A stretch of DNA of 64,000 nt from Congeria kusceri (lineage: Eukaryota; Mollusca; Bivalvia; Myida; Dreissenidae): positions 10,701,261-10,765,260 of the forward strand of contig CM051034.1 in NCBI GenBank assembly GCA_027627225.1, given 5' to 3'. Below the pieces are notes generated by a model. It was not told where the DNA came from, did not search any database, and saw only the letters and a program-made list of their open reading frames with translations. Shown one piece after another: positions 26,373 through 39,069 of the stretch. Positions within the stretch are counted from its first letter, which is position 1, and the number at the start of each line of letters is the position of its first letter. Position numbers and translations under genes: made by a program.

Positions 26373-28549
26373 TCAGGCTTTCAGCTGATAAATACATGAA
26401 ATGCATGCATAAAACACTAGCCGCTCACGCCAACCTAGACCCCACCAAATGGAGATAGCGGCATCAAAATTTAAATCACCATCACAGTTTGGTTTAATTT
26501 GAGTATGTTTTTTAAATGCAGTGTTGAAAAGAACCAGGACCTCAGCCGGAACCATCAACTCATTGGGATACAAGTCTGGGTGAAGTGACGAGTCATCAAA
26601 ACTACTTTACTTGTCAACTACACTGGAGCGTTGGGGCGGGGCCGTAAAGCTGACACAGTCGTGCCCGTACCATCGGTATTTTTTAAGGTTAGTACATGAT
26701 TATTGTCATGTATTCTACTATCTAATGTTTTCTTTTCCCGCCTGGCATTCTTCTTATCAACACCAGTAGGAAAAGCAAGAGTTTAACCCTTGTTGGGACT
26801 CTCCAACCCGTTTTAGAACTGAACTGTTTGTTCGCATATGAGCTCGACAATCAGAAGCCGGCATAGCGACTAGCCTTATCGCAGTAAATAAAACATAGTA
26901 AACTAGTGTATATGTACACTTATTGTATCTAAGTTACACTAGTACTCACAATATTGAGTAAACATGCACAGAAAACCTTTTTATTTTCACAGATTACTCA
27001 GCAGAGAGTACCTGGAACAGCTTGAAGATTGCAGGCGGCTGACCCCACCCACAGGTTCAGGTGTGACAGAAGACTGTTAATTTATATCTGGCATTGACAT
27101 TTTGGGGTCAAATTCTTTTTTTGTTGTGTGACAGGAGGTCAAATCTGTTGATTGTTATGTAAAGAAACCTTTTTCTGGGGTCAAATGGCATCTGAAATGT
27201 TACATTTATATGGATTTTACCCCAAAAAATGCAGAAACTTAAAAAAAAAAAATGTTCAAAACTGACTAAAAACCTATTCTGTAACGTTTAGAATGCCAAT
27301 GAAGGTTGTTTTCACTTCTGACTTAATATATTGTATCTGCTATGCCTATTAAAACTCAAACTTAGGCTTAATTCTGAGTTAAAATCATGTTTTCCTTACG
27401 TATCCAAGTACATTTTTTTCTGTCTGAATTTTTGCCTCCAAACGCCACTATGTGACATATTCAATTATTATTTTTTTCAATAAATCTTCAAACCAGTGTA
27501 ATAGGACTTCATGTTCTATCTCGAAATAGATCAGACTTATGAAAAATGTGGTTTTTATTCAAATTTGAAAGGGTTGGGTTCTCTTAAAGGTCAAATTACA
27601 CCAAATCGGAAGTCTAATCCCCAGGGTTACATGCTGTCAGTTAGATAATAAACACATATGGTTCAGTGTATAATGCATATGATTTTAAAAATACAGTTTA
27701 AATGATATGTTTTGGTATCAATTTAAAGGTATATATGTAAGAAATAAGAAAAAATACAGTTTTAGGCACTACTTTAAAATAATTGGTTCCCAGCTTCCTA
27801 ACTTTTGGCCCATGTATTCATGCACAAAATGGCAGCCTCCATGCCCGTCAAAACCGGTGTGTTTATTCTAAGGTAAAAATTTTGAGTTACAACACATAGA
27901 ATTTGTTGACATGCTGTTTTTTCAAAAGGTTATGGCCTTATATTTCCAACGATGTATGGTGATATATTAGAAAGTAGCTTGGTCATGGTGAAAATTGAAA
28001 TCAAACATTGTATATTTTATATGTAACAATGAAGGAATTTATTTGCGCATGTGTAACCTTTAAGAACTTCAACTAATATTAGCCTTCTGCTAAGATTTTG
28101 AAAATGGACTTTTACAAACACACTGTACTGGAAAAAATAACTGCCAGATGCCACCTTGACCCCATTTAGGGCTGTATTTTATGGGATGGTTGCTCTAGGG
28201 GGCATTAGGGGGGTAAATATTTGAAAATTAAAGCAAAATGTCCCTCGGAGTGGCAGTCCGAGACCCATTATGTTCATCGTGTTGTTTTTCAGTTTCATTT
28301 TGACATTAATTTGCATTTGTTCCAACAATTATCTCATTAATGTCATAATGCCTTGTGTTGTAATCCTGAATATTTATTTTAAGAACCTGTAACTGACAAT
28401 AATGCGCCGCAAAGGTCGTGTCCGCACTGGCCGATGCTTTGGCCATGATGACCGTCCGACCTGCCTACTTTGAATAATACCAATCTTCCTAATTTGCAAA
28501 GTTAACAGATCCTATTTACTTCATCTGTAATTTTGTAATTGTAGTTCAG
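26373..28549. repeat. Array unit 11 (short, 2177 bp)
   Basis: This short-type unit is visibly more diverged. It has an extra tgtt near 26826, ttccttacgtatcc near 27391 and ccccaaaaaatgc near 27221. Confidence 0.95.
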
Positions 28550-30247
28550 TCAGGCTTTCAGCTGATAAATACATGAAATGCATGCATAAAACACTAGCCG
28601 CTCACGCCAACCTAGACCCCACCAAATGGAGATAGCGGCATCAAAATTTAAATCACCATCACAGTTTGGTTTAATTTGAATATGGTTTTTAAATGCAGTG
28701 TTGAAAAGAACCAGGACCTCAGCCGGAACCATCAACTCATTGGGATACAAGTCTGGGTGAAGTGACGAGTCATCAAAACTACTTTACTTGTCAACTACAC
28801 TGGAGCGTTGGGGCGGGGCCATAAAGCTGACACAGTCGTGCCCGTACCATCGGTATTTTTTAAGGTTAGTACATGATTATTGTCATGTATTCTACTATCT
28901 AATGTTTTCTTTTCCCACCTGGCATTCTTCTTATCAACACCAGTAGGAAAAGCAAGAGTTTAACCCTTGTTGGGACTCTCCAACCCGTTTTAGAACTGAA
29001 CTGTTCGCACATGAGCTCGACAATCAGAAGCCGGCATAGCGACTAGCCTTATCGCAGTAAATAAAACATAGTAAACTAGTGTATATGTACACTTATTGTA
29101 TCTAAGTTACACTAGTACTCACAATATTGAGTAAACATGCACAGAAAACCTTTTTATTTTCACAGATTACTCAGCAGAGAGTACCTGGAACAGATTGAAG
29201 ATTGCAGGCGGCTGACCCCACCCACAGGTTCAGGTGTGACAGAAGACTGTTAATTTATATCTGGCATTGACATTTTGGGGTCAAATTCTTTTTTTGTTGT
29301 GTGACAGGAGGTCAAATCTGTTGATTGTTATGTAAAGAAACCCTTTTCTGGGGTCAAATGGCATCTGAAATGTTACATTTATATGGATTTTACCCCAAAA
29401 AATGCAGAAACTTAAAAAAAAAAATGTTCAAAACTGACTGAAAACCTATTCTGTAACGTTTAGAATGCCAATGAAGATTGTTTTCACTTCTGACTTAATA
29501 TATTGTATCTGCTATGCCTATTAAAACTCAAACTTAGGCTTAATTCTGAGTTAAAATCATGTTTTCCAGACGTACCCAAGTACATTTTTTTCTGTCTTAA
29601 TTTTTGCCCCCAAACGCCATTATATGTGACATATTCAATATTTTTTTTTTCAATAAATCTTCAAACCAGTGTAATAGGACTTCATGTTCTATCTCGAAAT
29701 AGATCAGACTTATGAAAAATGTGGTTTTTATTCAATTTTGAAAGGGTTGGGTTCTCTTTAAGAACTTCAACTAATATTAGCCTTCTGCTAAGATTTTGAA
29801 AATGGACTTTTACAAACACACTGTACTGGCAAAAATAACTGCCAGATGCCACCTTGACCCCATTTAGGGCTGTATTTTATGGGATGGTTGCTCTAGGGGG
29901 CATTAGGGGGGTAAATATTTGAAAATTAAAGCAAAATGTCCCTCGGAGTGGCAGTCCGAGACCCATTATGTTCATCGTGTTGTTTTTCAGTTTCATTTTG
30001 ACATTAATTTGCATTAGTTCCAACAATTATCTCATTAATGTCATAATGCCTTGTGTTGTAATCCTGAATATTTAGTTTAAGAACCTGTAACTGACAATAA
30101 TGCGCCGCAAAGGTCGTGTCCGCACTGGCCGATGCTTTGTCCATGATGACCGTCCGACCTGCCTACTTTGAATAATACCAATTTTCCTAATTTGCAAAGT
30201 TAACAGATCCTATTTACTTCATCTGTAATTTTGTAATTGTAGTTCAG
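28550..30247. repeat. Array unit 12 (internally deleted, 1698 bp)
   Basis: Compared with unit 11 about 480 bp are missing at about 29755. There gggttctctt joins directly to taagaacttcaac, a junction using the shared ctttaa text. Flanks match the family on both sides. Confidence 0.93.
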
Positions 30248-31527
30248 TCAGGCTTTCAGCTGATAAATACATGAAATGCATGCATAAAACACTAGCCGCT
30301 CACGCCAACCTAGACCCCACCAAATGGAGATAGCGGCATCAAAATTTAAATCACCATCACAGTTTGGTTTAATTTGAGTAGGTTTTTTTAAATGCAGTGT
30401 TGAAAAGAACCAGGACCTCAGCCGGAACCATCAACTCATTGGGATACAAGTCTGGGTGAAGTGACGAGTCATCAAAACTACTTTACTTGTCAACTACACT
30501 GGAGCGTTGGGGCGGGGCCGTAAAGCTGACACAGTCGTGCCCGTACCATCGGTATTTTTTAAGGTTAGTACATGATTATTGTCATGTATTCTACTATCTA
30601 ATGTTTTCTTTTCCCGCCTGGCATTCTTCTTATCAACACCAGTAGGAAAAGCAAGAGTTTAACCCTTGTTGGGACTCTCCAACCCGTTTTAGAACTGAAC
30701 TGTTCGCACATGAGCTCGACAATCAGAAGCCGGCATAGCGACTAGCCTTATCGCAGTAAATAAAACATAGTAAACTAGTGTATATGTACACTTATTGTAT
30801 CTAAGTTACACTAGTAATCACAATATTGAGTAAACATGCACAGAAAACCTTTTTATTTTCACAGATTACTCAGCAGAGAGTACCTGGAACAGATTGAAGA
30901 TTGCAGGCGGCTGACCCCACCCACAGGTTCAGGTGTGACAGAAGACTGTTAATTTATATCTGGCATTGACATTTTGGGGTCAAATTCTTTTTTTGTTGTG
31001 TGACAGGAGGTCAAATCTGTTGATTGTTATGTAAAGAAACCCTTTTCTGGGGTCAAATGGCATCTGAAATGTTACATTTATATGGATTTTACCCCCAAAA
31101 ATGCCAGTTAGATAATAAACACATATGGTTCAGTTTATAATGCATATGATTTTAAAAATACAGTTTAAATGATATGTTTTGGTATCAATTTAAAGGTATA
31201 TATGTAAGAAATAAGAAAAAATACAGTTTTAGGCACTACTTTAAAATAATTGGTTCCCAGCTTCCTAACTTTTGGCCCATGTATTCATGCACAAAATGGC
31301 AGCCTCCATGCCCGTCAAAACCGGTGTGTTTATTCTAAGGTAAAAATTTTGAGTTACAACTCATAGAATTTGTTGACATGCTGTTTTTTCAAAAGGTTAT
31401 GGCCTTATCTTTCCAACGATGTATGGTGATATATTAGAAAGTAGCTTGGTCATGGTGAAAATTGAAATCAAACATTGTATATTTTATATGTAACAATGAA
31501 GGAATTTATTTGCGCATGTGTAACCTT
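30248..31527. repeat. Array unit 13 (terminal, internally deleted and truncated)
   Basis: This is the last unit. About 410 bp are deleted at about 31104, where ccccaaaaatgc joins cagttagataataaac. Homology then ends at taacctt (31527), about 490 bp short of a full unit end. The following tatcgggcgcag is new sequence. Confidence 0.93.
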
Positions 31528-32850
31528 ATCGGGCGCAGTTTTATTTCGTGTAAACACATGCCATCCTGTTACTCTGTTAAACAGACCGAAGGAAGACCAG
31601 GTGGATCTATTGTTTTCCATATTGTTAATGAACTTTTATTGGGGAGTCCTTGATTTAAGAAATTTGTACTGAATTTGGATTGCCATGTATTGTCTTTGGT
31701 TCAGTGGGGATGCTAAAGATTAAGCTGGAAGTGTTCTCTCATCAGTATTTTTGGAGTTAAAGCTTATTTTTCTTGTTTAAAGCTTAACTACATAGTGTAT
31801 GGTAATTTTCTTTTTCAAAGCATAACTCAAAAAGTATTGAAAGGATTTGATTGAAACTTCATATTATGAAATATTTACAGAGTTACTGCCCTTTTTAATA
31901 TTTTCTTGTGCTGACTATAACTCCATTAGTATTACAGGGATTTAATTAAATTGCCTTAATTTTCTTTTGCAAAGCATAATGACCTAGTGTAATTTTTTGC
32001 TCCAGATTATAACTTAAATAGTATGGAAGGGACTCAAATGAAACTTCATATTATGATGGAGAGGAATTGTATTGTATTTAAATATTTTTATAGAGGACAT
32101 TGAGAGGAATTGCACAGTGCAAGAAGCATAAATCTTTCTTCCATATTTCAGAGTTATTGTTCTCTGTTAATTTTCTATTTTGGAGCATTACTCTAGTAGT
32201 ATCGAAGGTTTTCTTACAAAAGTTCATATACTGATTAGGGACACTGAATGAAAATGCAAATTACATGAACCATAACTCTTTCTTTTGTATTTCAGAGTTA
32301 TTTGTTCTTTGTTTGTCTTGTTTTCAATGTTTTGTTTTTCTCTTTAAATGAAAAAAAAAATGCTTTTCCCAACCAGGATTGTTAAAATCACACAAATGAA
32401 GTTCAAAACAGTACTTTGTGCGCATTTAGCTCTTACCATGAAACTTAAATGGATTTTCATATCTATTCTGGCTGCCAATTCAGTTAGGTTTGATAACTAT
32501 ATATTGAACATTGAAAGCATTGCACTGTTAACAAATGTGTGTAAATTATGTGGATTATCTGATAACCACATATTTAAAACCAACAGGTTGAGGTTTGATT
32601 TTGTACCGATAATTAGCCAAATAATAGCCATATAGCTATTTAATGACAATTTTAAGATCAAGTTAAAGTTTGCATGCAATCGGTCATTTGGCCTATATTA
32701 TTATTATTAAGACTGATTTAAAAAAACAAGTAAAACGATGTTGCACAAGTCTGTTACCATTGAATTTACAGCAGTGTCCATAGCCTACTTATTGTTTTAC
32801 ACCCATATTTTGTTACAGTGCTTTGCTAACTGTCTTACTTTATTTTGCAG
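31528..32850. other. Non-array sequence with decayed dispersed repeat modules; no gene recognised
   Basis: Right after the array there is unrelated AT-rich sequence. From about 31790 to 32330 it holds two to three decayed modules of the type 'cataactcaaa-agtatt...gaaacttcatatt...cagagttatt'. They are separated by roughly 180-200 bp and resemble modules near 33240 and 38760. An open frame at 32348-32635 has no recognisable family and I do not call it a gene. A pyrimidine-rich tract and TTTGCAG acceptor end this stretch, directly before the HECT-like exon, so part of it may be intron. Confidence 0.6.
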
Positions 32851-33137
32851 ATGAAAGTACTGAATGCACCTTATCAGAACTGTTGTGTTTTTGGACGGGT
32901 GCAGATGGAGTACCACCAGTTGGATTTGAGAAGAAACTGGAAGTGTCATTCGTAGCTGATAATGACAAAAATAATCGTCTGCCAGTTGCCCACACGTGGG
33001 GAATGGTGTTGGAGTTGCCAAGGGGCATTGTTTCCCCAGATAACTTGGAGGACAGAATGACCAAATCGATCAAATATGGGGGGGGGGGGGGGAATTTCAC
33101 CAGGCTTAAAAGTGTTCAACCACAGTCTAGTGCCTAG
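32851..33137 (+). pseudogene. HECT E3-ligase C-terminal exon (probably inactive)
   Basis: A terminal exon of about 287 nt follows a ttattttgcag acceptor and ends with TAG. The translation has the order expected of a HECT C-lobe: LLCFWTGADGVPPVGF (the usual 'fvTGs..vP..GF' element), then a beta-strand stretch, then RLPVAHTWGMVLELPRG, matching the family's 'LP.AhTC...L.LP' catalytic loop. HECT ligases transfer ubiquitin through the Cys of this loop. Here the codon at 32997-32999 is TGG (Trp), so thioester chemistry would be impossible if the call is right. The frame then runs through a 15-G tract (33078-33092) near a YGGGG stretch where slippage is likely, and continues for a short tail. Upstream exons are not recognised. 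It could be a decayed domain, a catalytically dead paralogue or a domain carried by a mobile element. The HECT assignment rests on motif recognition. Confidence 0.55.
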
Positions 33138-33560
33138 GAGTACTTATTATAACCCCCACTACCAAAAGGTAGGGGTGCTGTGTTGGGGGAGCATATTGAT
33201 TTGCCCTTGTCCATCGGTCCTGTCGGTCCGTCGGATTTTTGTGTCGCGCGTAACTCAAATAGTACAACTGCTACAGTGATGAACTTTATAAACATATTTA
33301 TCAGCATTAGGGCTTGTGTACCTGGGTATATTCGTGCAGTTTTTTCCAACATCAGTGGAGTTATGGCCCTTTTTTAGCAAAAAATGACATTTTTGGACTT
33401 GTGTCGCGTGTAACTTGAAAAGTATAACAACTCGAGTAATGAAACTTTATATACATATTCATCGCTATGTGAACTTGTGCATCTGTGTATTTTGCGCAGT
33501 TTTTTCTGATGTCAGAGTCCTGTCAGAGGGAGTGCAAAGTACAAGGACCATTCTTTAACT
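33138..33560. repeat. Dispersed bivalve-style repeat with two degenerate internal modules
   Basis: It begins with the hairpin-like text cccccactaccaaaaggtaggggtg, followed by a 'gtccatcggtcctgtcggtccgtcgg' head. Two related modules follow (about 33240-33390 and 33400-33520), each with 'gtgtcgcg(c/t)gtaact...agtataac...atgaactttatatacatatt...gcagttttttc'. Similar heads recur near 34090, 35990 and 38740. No coding potential is seen. Confidence 0.6.
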
Positions 33561-34030
33561 CATTCTTCAAATGATACTTCATATAATGATAGAGGGCTTT
33601 GAGAGGATATTTAGAGTATAAGGACCGTACCTCTTCTGTCAAAACATATCTTTTGGGGCATTTGTTACTTACAGTGACAACGCTTGTTGGAATTTAAATC
33701 CGTTACAGTCATGTTTTATATTGTGTGTGTGGGTGGGTATATGCTGGAATCATTCTGTCTGTCTGCTGTTTGTCAACAAAGTTTGTCAGGAAAAGTATAG
33801 CTATTTTTAACCATGGATTTTAATTAAACTTACCATTAAACTTACTACTAGTATATCTCATGTGAAGTAGTGCGCCTGCGTTATATTTCCTGTTTTAATT
33901 TGAAATAGCAGAGTTATGAGGCTTTGTGGTTTTTATCTTAAAGTTTGTCAGGACTAATACAATTACAATCTTGAAAGTATTTTAAATAAACATTTTTATG
34001 TATACTAAGGTGCATGTGAATGTTTTACCC
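33561..34030. other. Stretch without a recognisable feature
   Basis: AT-rich sequence with a short gtgtgtgtgggtggg run near 33724. I see no convincing frame, RNA gene or repeat boundary. Confidence 0.5.
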
Positions 34031-34830
34031 TTTTTAGCACACCTGAGCGCGAAGTGCTAGGTGAGCTATTGGTACCTCTCCTTTGTCGTCCGTTGTCTGT
34101 CGTCCGTATGCCGTCAACAGTTTGGACCATTGTCGTGATAAAGACTTCATTTTATATTCAATATTGACCTGTTGATAATGGTCCAGATCAGACCAGAAAC
34201 CTTAGAGTTATAGCCCCTTGTTTGTTGGGAAAAAAAATTGCCTTTTTCGTGCATGGAGATTTCATTTTTCATTCAATCTTGAAAAAACTTCCAACGTTTT
34301 GTATGGCCATAGATCTCGGCACAAGCAGCATTTGAGACAGATCAGGCTGTGAGTTATTTCCCCTTAGTTGTGAAAATAAATGCAAACATGAATTTGATGC
34401 AAGACAGGGACTTCCTTTTCAACCAATCTGGACCAAACTTGCACAATTTGTCTATGACCATAATATCTAAAGCGAATTTGAATATTTGAAGGGTAAATGG
34501 CAATACACTCCACTTTTTGGAACAAGCCGGCAAGCCTGACATGACCTTTGCGCAGCCATCACCATCATCTTTCAGAACTGCAGCATTAACACTGTTCTTC
34601 CGAAATTGCGTGCGAAATGTTGGATACCAGGGTAGAGAAACTATATCCAGATCCTTACCTCTTTATGCATGAGATTTAATCAGCTACACAAATTATTTAT
34701 GGACATTATGATATACCTTCCCACATTTGTTCAAACCTGTCACAACAGTAAGGCTTTCTTTTTGCCAGTACTCAGTTGAGCCCTTTGGACCATCATGGCG
34801 CTCTCAATAACCAAATTTTTCTAAGAAAAA
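34031..34830. repeat. Dispersed repeat with 'cacctgagcgcgaagtgct' head
   Basis: It starts with cacacctgagcgcgaagtgc, taggtgagctattgg and a gtcgtccgt-rich stretch. Then come repeated clauses: 'aagacttcattttatattcaatattgacc...', 'ggagatttcatttttcattcaatcttg', and 'tctggaccaaacttgcacaatttgtctatgacc'. This head and body pattern is familiar from bivalve intergenic and intronic repeats; the boundary at the 3' side is vague. A related head lies at about 35950-36010. The 62-residue minus frame inside has no recognisable family. Confidence 0.55.
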
Positions 34831-34849
34831 AATTAGATTATTAGATTAG

Positions 34850-35695
34850 GATATGTCGTTGGTCAGGCGGTGGGGGCGTCCAACTGGGGTTTCCGCTCAA
34901 TAACTGGAGAATTAATACAGATATTTTAATGAAACTTCATAAATGGATACCTTATATCAAGACCTCACTTGGGATTGCATATGGGTTGGGCGGGGTCAAG
35001 GTCACTGTTACTAAACATAGAAAAAAGTTTGCGCTCAGTAACTCAAGAATGATTTGAGCTATTGTTATAAAACTTAGTACATAGATACCTTATATCGAGA
35101 CCTTGCTTGGGATTGCATATGGGGTTGGTTGGGTCAAGATCACCATAACTAAACATAGAAAAACGGTTTCCGCTCAATAACTCACGAACTAATTGAAATA
35201 TTGTAATGAAACTTCATATATTGATACCTGATATCCACATCTCGCTTGGGATTGCATATGGGGTGGGTGGGGTCAAGGTCACCGTTACTAAAAATAGAAA
35301 TATGGTTTCCTTTAATAACTCGAGTACGAATTGAGATATTGCAATGAAACTTCACATATAAATACCTTAAATCAATACCTTGCTTGGGATTGCCTCTGTG
35401 GTGGATGGGATCACGGTCAAGGTCACCATTACGAAAGATAGAAATACAGTTTCTGCTCAATTACTCAATAACAAATTAAGATATTGTGATGAAACTTCAT
35501 GCATAGATACCTTATAGCGGGACCTTGCTTGGGATCGCATATTGTATGGGGGTGTGTTTGGGGGGGGGGGGGGTCATGGGCACTGTTACTAAAAATCGAA
35601 AACCGGTTTCCATTCAATAACTGGAGAATGAATAAAGATAGCTCAATGAAAATTCATATGTAGATACCATGTATCTAAAGCTGGTTGACAGATTG
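34850..35695. repeat. Degenerate tandem repeat, about six units of 138-156 bp
   Basis: Units follow the scheme 'ggtttccgctcaataactcgagaac-gaattgagatatt...atgaaacttcatatatagatacc...cttgggattgcatatggggtggg...ggtcaaggtcaccgttactaaaaatagaaaa'. The clause 'gctcaataact' or its variants starts near 34892, 35033, 35171, 35311, 35454 and 35610. A 14-G run at 35560-35573 sits in the last unit. Two more units of the same family lie at 39070-39365. The 92-residue minus-strand frame here is a by-product of the repeat and is not called as a gene. Confidence 0.85.
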
Positions 35696-35699
35696 CTTA

Positions 35700-38690
35700 T
35701 ATGGAGGCCTACTTTTGATTGAGATCTTTTGGGAGAAAATTAAGGTCATTATTTCTGTTTTTAGCATATATATTAAAATTTGTTGTTGTAGTATTGATAT
35801 ACTTTTTGGGTGCTTGTACTAAAATATGTATAGGAAGCCTGAATCTGAGAACCTTACAGGGGGGTAAAAATAACATTTAGTGATAATACTAGTTAAACGG
35901 CGACTGTTGTTTGGATGCATGATTTAGCTGACCTGAATATGGAGTGCTCAGGATTGAGCTATTGCTATTGCCTTTTGTCCATCTTCTGTCCACTGTTTGT
36001 CCATCTGTCAACATTTGGCTGTGAACACAATAGAGACCTCATTTCTTAATCAATACTTAGTTACTAAGAATAACTTTACATTTTACCATACAGTTTTACT
36101 TTTATTTTGTTTTGAAAATAATATGTGTTTAATGTCATTATGTTTCACTGTATGGGTTTAAGGACATTTGTTTTTTATGTGTTACTTTTAGGTGCTACTT
36201 TACTGTTTTTAGTACATTTATGTTACTGTATATTTGTTGTCTCTTCCAAGTTTTATCCTTTTGTCAAAACAGTAAATATTTTTATTGCAGAAAATAACAT
36301 TGTTTTGAAGTATTGCAAAATGGAATTCAAATACTGTAGATATGTCAGCTTGACAATTACTGCATATTTTTTAATTTAACATTCATCATATTAGGTAAGT
36401 GTTTAGTATTAATTTTTACATGCTTATCAGTTAAGTATGCTACATTATATCTCGGGTTTCTTCATTTGTGTATTAGGAGTATGAGACACTTTTCTACATC
36501 ATCCCATGTGGCCACAAAGTTTCCAAAAGTTCAACACATTCATATACCATTCTTTAGCCACCTGTTTTAAACATTCATTTTAAATGTAAAGGACTGCTTT
36601 TTACTTATTTTAACTATTGTTTTTACTTTTTAGTAAGATAAAAACTTATAAAAGAATGTTGACTTGCCTTTGCTTATGATTTAATTTAAAGGAAGTCAGT
36701 TCAGATGAACAAACCATACATGGTAGTTTGTGCTTTTTTTTCTTAAAACATGCCATGTTTCATGCACTTGTTTTTGTTTCTCTAAACCATTGTTGTGCAG
36801 ATCTTGTGATTATTGCATTCTTATGATATTCATGCAACTAAGTGTTTATTGTGTGTTCTATGTATCATCAAGAATAACAATTCTATCTTTCCAAGGTTGC
36901 ATTTACTATATTTAATATTGGAATTCATTAACGGTGATGTGATTACTTACAGTTGTATATTATATTCAGTAAAATTAAGATATTTTGTAAAAAAAAACTA
37001 TCCATTTAGGTTTATTTTGACATTTGACTGGTCAGTTGGAAGTTCCGTTTTAGCATACAGAACAAAACCTGTATCTGTTTTGCACACGCATTCACTTAGT
37101 GTCACATGTTTGGTTGTCAGATGAGTCTAATAGCTTTGTTGTAGTATATATGCAAAAATGTGCTAGAATATGTTTGCTTGAATATGCGATGACTAGTATC
37201 AAGTTAACCGTCATAGTCTTGTTGAATAATAGTCATTATTTGGTTAAACAGTTACAGTTTCTTGTTGATTAAATTGAATTGATTTATGTTTAATCGACTT
37301 GTGTTGTTGTTGGTTTTGTTTATTAGTGTTTATCTTAATCTGACCTATGTCTATACTGACAGCGAACCAGGCGCGGGTCCATAATAGCATTCGGAGATGT
37401 GTGTGGTTGAGATTAGTTAATATGAAAATATCAGTGAGGCACAGCCTCCTTACTGTTGAAATGGACTGCAAAACAAATATGGATATATCTACTATAGCAT
37501 TAATGCGAGAACTTATATTTGCTTCGTTTAATCTTGACATCCAATGAAACTATGATTTCCTAAACAACTAGTAAAACGACTAATAATGCAAAAATATTTG
37601 AAATATGAAGTCCTTTCCAATTATACCAAATTGTTGTTGATTGAATACTGTCAAGGAAATTTATGAGATGACTCGCTCAATGATAAATGTACAATATTTT
37701 CCAGACACACCATAAGACTATTATCTCAAATTAAAGCGCACCGTTTAAGGTAATATTTCGTGCATACGGCAGCTGCAAGAAGCTTTTAAATTCCAAACCA
37801 AACCTGGGTATATATCCACAAAGCCCCTTGTTGAATTTCTTAAAGATCTTAAAATTCCATTAATCTGTAGATGGTTAATTTAACTTGTATTGTTTTAAAC
37901 TGTTAAGGAATAAACATGTCCTTCTTATTTAACCATATTTCAAATATAAAACATTGGTTTTCGCAAGAAATTTTTTATTTGATTTTTCCTTTAAAAAAAG
38001 GCGTCAGTTAAGATTTTCCTTAGGAGCTTTATGGATACGGCCACAGTAGTCATTATAAAATTTGCCAGAACAACTGACCAGTATGTCATACAAAGAACAC
38101 GTGTTGTGGTTGACTATAACCTCAGACACTGCAAAACAGGATCTGCACCTGTGGGCTATTCATGCAGTAGGCATATGTCTTATATTACATATGTCCTTAT
38201 TACTTATCTTGCATACAATTATGTAATTAACTAAAGGTGCACAATTTGCAGACTTGGGGCTAGGAAAGTTTGCTGATAATTATATTTATAGTTTATATTT
38301 CACATTATGATTTCCAAGACGCAGTTACATGTACGTGTGTTTTAGTCAATGTGTTCAGTAACGTGCTTCGTCACATTTCAGTTCCATACAATGAACATAA
38401 GCGGGATATTCACTCCAATTAACATTGACAACCTTGTTCATCAAAAACTGTGATCAATAAAGTGACCTGCTTGCAGGACTTTCTATACAGACCACTGCAT
38501 GTCATTTAAATTAAGCATACGAAACCAAACATATAGTAGTCTTAGTTCGTTATGATGACAGATAAGTTTAGAAAGTTAATTTGTTTTACTAAAAATCGAC
38601 GGCAGTGGTCTGGGACAAAACTCCCAAGTCAAGTCGCAGTGACAACTTTACCATACAATTTCTTACTAGAAAGCTCGATATATTATCACA
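35700..38690. other. About 3 kb of AT-rich single-copy-looking sequence, no gene supported
   Basis: Frames of 61-103 codons occur on both strands but none shows a recognisable motif, and several overlap in opposite orientation with low-complexity composition. A short 'gtccatcttctgtccactgtttgtcc' patch near 35975 is related to the dispersed repeat head at 34090. No tRNA or rRNA signature is seen. Confidence 0.5.
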
Positions 38691-39065
38691 CACTCAAATT
38701 CTTACGTTGTTAGGGCCCCGCAAATTTTTGTCTGTCTCTCCGTCCGTCCACATTTTTCATGTTTTTCTTTCATAACTTCAAAACCGTTTCAGCTATTAAT
38801 TTGAAACTTCATGGGTGGATAGATCTCATTAAGGACAAGTGCAGTGCACAAGAACCATTACTCTGCACTTCATGGTTCTGGAGTTATTGCCCTTTGTTAA
38901 TTTTTCATACTTCGTTTTTGCCTGGAGCATAACTCTTAGACTATAAGAGGTATTAACTTGAAGCTTCATAGGTGGATAGATCCCATTGAGGAGAAGTGCA
39001 GTGCACAAGAACCGTTACTCTGCACTTCATAATTCTGGAGTTATTGCACTTTGTTAATTTTTCAT
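38690..39065. repeat. Dispersed repeat with two ~165-bp direct modules
   Basis: After a 'gtctgtctctccgtccgtccac' head, two modules follow. Each reads 'cataact...gaaacttcatgggtggatagatc(t/c)cattaaggacaagtgcagtgcacaagaacc-ttactctgcacttcat...ctggagttattgc(c/a)ctttgttaatttttcat'. The first gcagtgcac lies near 38840 and the second near 38998. They belong to the same broad module family as 31790-32330 and 33240-33520. Confidence 0.75.
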
Positions 39066-39069
39066 CTTC

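Larger units (their letters stand above)
1..31527. repeat. Macrosatellite array of 14 head-to-tail ~2.2/2.7-kb units
   Basis: Fourteen direct repeats lie in the same orientation and are nearly identical by eye, with the first truncated by the window edge. Taking the tcaggctttcagctgataaa anchor as unit start, units begin at 2040, 4735, 7430, 9602, 12292, 14464, 17154, 19851, 22023, 24199, 26373, 28550 and 30248. Lengths are 2695, 2695, 2172, 2690, 2172, 2690, 2697, 2172, 2176, 2174, 2177, 1698 and 1280 bp. Homology stops at taacctt (31527), where unrelated sequence begins. The 66-residue open frames recurring on both strands in every unit are AT-rich, match no family I know, and persist only because the units are near-identical. 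The array could lie inside an intron of the downstream HECT-like gene or be intergenic; the sequence does not decide. Confidence 0.97.

Noticed and set aside
32348..32635. A 95-codon frame upstream of the HECT-like exon as an additional exon
   Set aside because: No recognisable motif, no convincing splice sites, and composition like the surrounding decayed repeats.
35182..35460. A 92-codon minus-strand frame with repeating RDPIHH...NPKQGID text
   Set aside because: It is the translation of the ~140-bp tandem repeat; the same text recurs at 39196-39414.
36125..37124. Hydrophobic frames (84 to 103 codons) in the AT-rich single-copy stretch
   Set aside because: Phe/Leu/Tyr-rich content is expected from AT-rich DNA. 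They have no consistent start context, splice sites or family match.
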